Origin: Alphaproteobacteria bacterium
Lineage (GTDB): Bacteria; Pseudomonadota; Alphaproteobacteria; JAJUGE01
DNA: 64,000 bases
NCBI GenBank assembly: GCA_029268305.1
Contig: JAJUGE010000001.1
Span: forward strand, 103,552-167,551
Direction of reading: 5' to 3'
Below are positions 60,468-64,000 of this stretch, one piece after another. A program made the translations under genes and the position numbers. The notes beneath the pieces are model-generated. The model was not told where the DNA came from. It saw only the letters and a list, made by a program, of their open reading frames with translations, and ran no database searches. The number at the start of each line of letters is the position of its first letter. The stretch's first letter is position 1.

Positions 60468-60568
60468 CTTCTCCGGTCCAGCTTTCCCGATAGGCCGGGC
60501 GGCGCTATCTGAAGCGTGCCGACCCGGCCGGCGTTCTCCGTTGACCGTCTCCACAGAACGAGCTCTTC

Positions 60569-61258
60569 ATGACACCCAGTCCGATGCCACACCAGGGCGG
60601 TCTACCGCCACGTCCGCCGAGACAGCCGGTGTTCAACGCACCACCGGGGGTCATGTGGACGACCGTCGTCCTGGTGGTTTGCCACGCGCTGTTCAACATC
60701 CTGCCAGCGACGTGGCGGTATGGATTGCTCGAGTGGTTCGCGTTCGTGCCAGCGTATTTCTGGGCGCAGTTTCAGGGCGACGCTCAGCTCGATCTGCTCT
60801 CGATCTGCAGCCTGGTCACGCATGCGTTCCTGCATGCCGATCTGCTGCACCTGTTTCTGAACGGAGGGCTCTTGCTCGCCTTCGGCAGCCTCGTCGAGCG
60901 AGCGATGGGAACGAGCTGGTTCCTCCTGCTTTTCGCCCTGGCGGCGGCGGGCGGCGCATTGGCCCAGGCACTCGCCGTCGGACCTGCCCTGGTGGTGATG
61001 ATCGGTGCCTCCGGCGCCGTCTACGGGATGATCGGAGCGGCGATTCCCTTTCTCTTCGCCGGCCCGGTCGCCCAGAGGCGTCGAAATGCGCTCTCCTTCA
61101 TCGTCGTCATCATGGGCCTCAACCTCGTCTTCGGTGCGCTCGGTCTCGGCGAAATGCTCAGCGGCGGCGGGGCGATCGCCTGGCAGGCGCACATCGGCGG
61201 TTTCGTGGTCGGCTTGCTTCTGGGAGTGATCCGGCGAGGAAGCCATGGACAGGCCTGA
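60569..61258 (+). CDS. Rhomboid family intramembrane serine protease
   Basis: This 229-residue membrane protein has six helices with the catalytic dyad Ser148 (GASGAVYG) and His208 (AWQAHIGGF), plus Asn98 (LFLNGG) of the oxyanion site. It cleaves transmembrane segments; targets are unknown. A polar proline-rich N-terminal tail (~1-27) precedes the first helix. Confidence 0.92.
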   Translation: MTPSPMPHQGGLPPRPPRQPVFNAPPGVMWTTVVLVVCHALFNILPATWRYGLLEWFAFVPAYFWAQFQGDAQLDLLSICSLVTHAFLHADLLHLFLNGGLLLAFGSLVERAMGTSWFLLLFALAAAGGALAQALAVGPALVVMIGASGAVYGMIGAAIPFLFAGPVAQRRRNALSFIVVIMGLNLVFGALGLGEMLSGGGAIAWQAHIGGFVVGLLLGVIRRGSHGQA

Positions 61259-61318
61259 TGCGGCAGGGTTGAATTCACGGCAGACAGGTGGAAGCGCAGT
61301 CCGGCGAAAGGAATAGCT

Positions 61319-62980
61319 ATGGCCGACAAGATGATGGTGGCGGACGTCGTGGCCGAGTTTCTCCAGCGCTGCGAGGTCGACACGGCGTTCGGCGTCACTT
61401 CGGTGCATAACATCCCGATGCTGGACGCGATCGGACGCCGCAACGCCATCCAGTTCGTCATGGGACGCGGCGAGGCCGGCGCCGGCAGCATGGCCGACGC
61501 CTACGCACGTACCCGCGGACAGCTCGGCGTCCTCTTCACCAGCACCGGTCCGGGGGCGGCGAACGCCTGCGGTGCTCTGGTCGAAGCACGCTTTGCCGGC
61601 TCTCCGGTGCTCCACATCACCGGCCAGACCGTGACCGCCCATCTGGACAAGGGGCGGGGCACGGTCCATGACGTGCCCGACCAGCTCGGAATGCTCAGAT
61701 CCGTGTCCAAGGCAGCGTATCGGATCGAGAGTGCCGAGGGTGCGCTGGGCATCCTGCTGCGGGCCGCGACCGAGGCGCTGACGCCCCCGGCCGGACCGGT
61801 CAGCGTCGAGATCCCGATCGATATTCAACGCCGAATGATCGATCGGCCGGAGTTGCTGGACGCCCTGCGCGTCGCACCGCCGCCGCCCTTGCCCGCCGAC
61901 CCCGGCGCGGTCGAACTATTGGCGGCCATGGTGGCCAAGGCGAAGCGGCCGATGCTGTGGTGCGGCAACGGGGCGCGCCACGCCGGAAAGGCGGTCGCGC
62001 GGCTGGCCGACATGGGTGTGGCCATCGTCACGAGTGCGGCCGGCCGTGGCGTGCTGCCTGAGGATCATCCGATGACGCTCGGCGCATTCAACGCCACGCC
62101 GGAGGTGGAAGCATTCTATGCGACCGTCGATCTGATGATCGTCGCGGGATCCCGTCTGCGCGGCCACGAGACGCGCGAGTTCGACCTGAAGCTGCCCGAG
62201 CGGCGCGCGCAGATCGATGTCGACCCGGCGGCGCTCGGCCGAACCTATGGCTCCGACCTTTTCGTCCAGGGCGACAGCGCCTCGGTGCTCGACGAACTCG
62301 CCGACCGGCTCGAAGGTCGCTTGCAAGTCGAGGCAGGCTACCGCGAAGAGATCGCGCGGCTGGGACGAGAGACCCGAGCCGCCTTCCGCGAGACGCTCGG
62401 CCCTTACAAGACATTTCCCGAGCAGTTCCGCGAGGCCATGCCGCGGGATGCGCTCTGGGTACGCGACGTCACGTTGTCGAACACTACTTGGGGCAACCGG
62501 CTGTTCCCGGTCTACGGACCTCGGGACAGTGTCTATCCCGTCGGCGCCGGGATCGGGCTTGCCGTCGGTCTGGCTGTCGGCGCTGCGGCCGCCAATCCGG
62601 GGCGGAAGACCGTCTGCCTCACCGGCGACGGGGGCTTCTTCTTGAACATCGCGGAACTCTACGCCGCGGTGCAGGAGAAGCTGGACATTGCGTTCGTCGT
62701 CATGAACGACGGCGGTTACGGCGTGATCAAACACATCCAGGACACCTTCCACGAAGGGCGGCACTACAATGCCGACCTACAGAATCCCGATCTGGAAGGC
62801 TTGGCCAAGCTGTCCGGGATGCACTTCGGCCGCATCTCTCGAGCCGATCAGGTGAAGGATGTGATCAGCGCCGCCGTTGCGGCCGAGGGGCCGGCGCTGG
62901 TCGAGGTCGACATGCACGCGATCGGGCCATTCCCGCGCTATTTCGTTCCCCCTGCGTCCCTGACCAAAGCCAACTCGTAA
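61319..62980 (+). CDS. Thiamine diphosphate-dependent enzyme (acetolactate synthase-like)
   Basis: This 553-residue ThDP enzyme has the three-domain layout of the acetolactate synthase/benzoylformate decarboxylase superfamily: catalytic Glu52 (GRGEAGAGSMADAYAR) and the ThDP-binding GDGGFFLNIAELYA followed by NDGGYG. The substrate is unclear because family members range from acetolactate synthase to oxalyl-CoA decarboxylase. AAGGAA lies 5 nt before the ATG. It follows the rhomboid gene but is probably unrelated. Confidence 0.9.
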   Translation: MADKMMVADVVAEFLQRCEVDTAFGVTSVHNIPMLDAIGRRNAIQFVMGRGEAGAGSMADAYARTRGQLGVLFTSTGPGAANACGALVEARFAGSPVLHITGQTVTAHLDKGRGTVHDVPDQLGMLRSVSKAAYRIESAEGALGILLRAATEALTPPAGPVSVEIPIDIQRRMIDRPELLDALRVAPPPPLPADPGAVELLAAMVAKAKRPMLWCGNGARHAGKAVARLADMGVAIVTSAAGRGVLPEDHPMTLGAFNATPEVEAFYATVDLMIVAGSRLRGHETREFDLKLPERRAQIDVDPAALGRTYGSDLFVQGDSASVLDELADRLEGRLQVEAGYREEIARLGRETRAAFRETLGPYKTFPEQFREAMPRDALWVRDVTLSNTTWGNRLFPVYGPRDSVYPVGAGIGLAVGLAVGAAAANPGRKTVCLTGDGGFFLNIAELYAAVQEKLDIAFVVMNDGGYGVIKHIQDTFHEGRHYNADLQNPDLEGLAKLSGMHFGRISRADQVKDVISAAVAAEGPALVEVDMHAIGPFPRYFVPPASLTKANS

Positions 62981-63036
62981 GGGAGGGAGGCGAGCTGGCC
63001 GAAATGGCGGGTTCTCTATTACCTCATCGCTCGCCT

Positions 63037-63519
63037 TTAGCGAGGACTCTCCAGTGACTGTTTCAGCCTCTGCGCTTCCTCGACCAGGGGATGTGGCTTG
63101 TACCGCGCGATGAAGCCGTCGTAGGCGTCCGCCGTGTCCCGACGCACCGCCTGATAGAAAGCGGCATAGATCGTCGCATCCGGGCCTGACTTGTTCGAAG
63201 TGCGCCATTGGGAGCCGGATCTGCCCCGGTCGGCATAGAGGCGCGACCTGGCTTGATCTGCCAGCGGATCTTCCGGATGGCGGGCGATAAAGCGTACCAG
63301 GGCTTCCGGGCTGCCTTCCGCCACGGCCGCCTCGAACTCCTTTTCGGTAACCCGCCGATAGTCTGGCTCCGGGGCCATGGGGCCGCCGGTCTGATCTGGT
63401 GAAGGTTGGGTGGAGCGCTGCACGGTTCGTACCTCCTGCGAGTCGCCTGTCGGCGGTGAAGCGGTGACGCAGGCCGCCGCCAAGGTGAATGTAAGGAGAC
63501 AAGCTGCTGTCCGTATCAT
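63037..63519 (-). CDS. Predicted lipoprotein with helical repeat-like region
   Basis: This 160-residue protein has a lipoprotein signal with LAAAC (cleavage before Cys17), a polar Ser/Pro-rich linker and a C-terminal helical region (EFEAAVAEGSPEALVRFIARHP, TPR-like alternation). No family is recognised. It is convergent with the ThDP enzyme. Confidence 0.68.
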   Translation of the reverse strand: MIRTAACLLTFTLAAACVTASPPTGDSQEVRTVQRSTQPSPDQTGGPMAPEPDYRRVTEKEFEAAVAEGSPEALVRFIARHPEDPLADQARSRLYADRGRSGSQWRTSNKSGPDATIYAAFYQAVRRDTADAYDGFIARYKPHPLVEEAQRLKQSLESPR

Positions 63520-63899
63520 TCTCGAAACTCCTGAAGCAAATGTCTGATGCTCCTTCGCCCGGGCATCGCCCGCTCCGCGGCTACCGAGAGGCCTCTATCG
63601 TGACTGGGAAGCTATCTTTGGATCCGCTCAGCCCAAAGAAGTAATCTGAAATTCGGTAGTCGTTGCTCCGTTCGCAGTATGCAGCGATTTCCACGCGATT
63701 GACAAAAATGGCTCGGCGCTTCTTGCGCTGGGGGCCGTGACGTCGATCACAACTTCTCTCCTTTCCATACGGCGAAGCAAACCGTGTGCGAAAGATCACA
63801 CCGTCCGGAATCCGAACCGAGATAGATGGAATTTGGCGCAGTTTTGCTGCTCCGGGGCCGGGGCTTGAGCCACGGCTCGAAACATCGTGGAGGAATCTC
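63520..63899. other. Intergenic region, no convincing gene
   Basis: This 380-nt stretch is less GC-rich than its surroundings. A 106-codon minus-strand frame exists at 63581-63901 but lacks a family, a ribosome site and the neighbouring codon bias. It presumably holds the promoter of the gene that starts at 63900. Confidence 0.4.
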
Positions 63900-64000
63900 A
63901 TGAGCAGGTTGATTTCGTCATACAGCGATATCCCGCAGCTCCCCGGATCGGCGGTCGATCTTGGCCTTGACGCATGGTTGTCCTCGGTGGCGGCGGCGCC
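63900..64000 (+). CDS. Start of a CDS cut by the window edge
   Basis: An ATG at 63900 has GGAGG six bases upstream (GGAGGAATCTC-ATG), and the frame stays open to the window end. The 33 visible residues begin MSRLISSYSDIPQLPG and do not identify the product. It is too short to judge the family. Confidence 0.6.
   Translation, partial: MSRLISSYSDIPQLPGSAVDLGLDAWLSSVAAA

Noticed and set aside
63581..63901. 106-codon minus-strand frame
   Set aside because: No family, no ribosome site, low-quality composition for a protein; treated as non-coding.
1..64000. tRNA, rRNA, CRISPR, insertion sequence, integrase or prophage genes
   Set aside because: I looked on both strands and found no cloverleaf-like genes, repeat-spacer arrays, transposase or phage structural motifs.

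Overview
The window is high-GC bacterial DNA with densely packed, often start/stop-overlapping genes. It reads as a free-living alphaproteobacterium, probably Rhodospirillales-like; I cannot name the genus. Supporting signs are a degP/response regulator/kinase operon, an HWE histidine kinase, MipA/OmpV and PAS_5 proteins, the imuA/imuB/dnaE2 mutagenesis genes with two perfect GTTC-N7-GTTC LexA boxes, and a large metabolic gene load (TRAP transporter, class III CoA-transferase, amidohydrolases, LLM-type flavoenzyme). I see no tRNA, rRNA, CRISPR array, insertion sequence or prophage.

Layout. 0-7 kb: the end of an ABC-F ATPase; an envelope-stress operon (degP, response regulator, kinase, YkvA-like protein, minus strand); a MipA outer-membrane protein; then a class V aminotransferase and a Cys-less TenA (plus). 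7.7-17.5 kb: catabolic genes (asparaginase II family, 2-oxoglutarate/Fe(II) oxygenase, alpha/beta hydrolase, ketopantoate-reductase-like enzyme, MetE-like enzyme, FAD oxidase, EamA exporter, nitrilase-family amidase). 17.5-25.5 kb: acetyltransferase, LLM oxidoreductase, a stress/DNA-repair island (SDR, LigD-type phosphoesterase, SpoIIAA-like protein, UdgX), CoA-transferase, acyl-CoA dehydrogenase and an FMN hydroxy-acid oxidase. 25.5-33 kb: a PAS/HWE kinase, a lipoprotein, a PAS_5 protein, an alaX-sseA-metC operon, a Nudix hydrolase, and small membrane proteins.

33-47 kb holds the SOS mutasome in two pieces: imuB, a vapBC-type toxin-antitoxin pair and dnaE2 on one side, imuA about 7 kb away on the other. 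Both imuB and imuA have their own LexA box. Between them lie an O-methyltransferase, a class II aldolase, a frame-disrupted secreted beta-helix/FG-GAP gene, a CocE-type hydrolase and RidA. 47-54 kb: a two-domain 3-hydroxyacyl-CoA dehydrogenase, then a caa3-type oxidase operon whose fused subunit I/III lacks the K-channel lysine and which ends in a triheme cytochrome c. 54-64 kb: two amidohydrolases, an HCCA-isomerase-like protein, a complete DctPQM TRAP transporter, a rhomboid protease, a ThDP-dependent decarboxylase-like enzyme, a lipoprotein and the start of one more gene.

The strongest points for follow-up are the split, doubly LexA-boxed imu mutasome with a toxin-antitoxin pair inside it, the UdgX plus solitary LigD phosphoesterase pair, and the unusual cytochrome oxidase.
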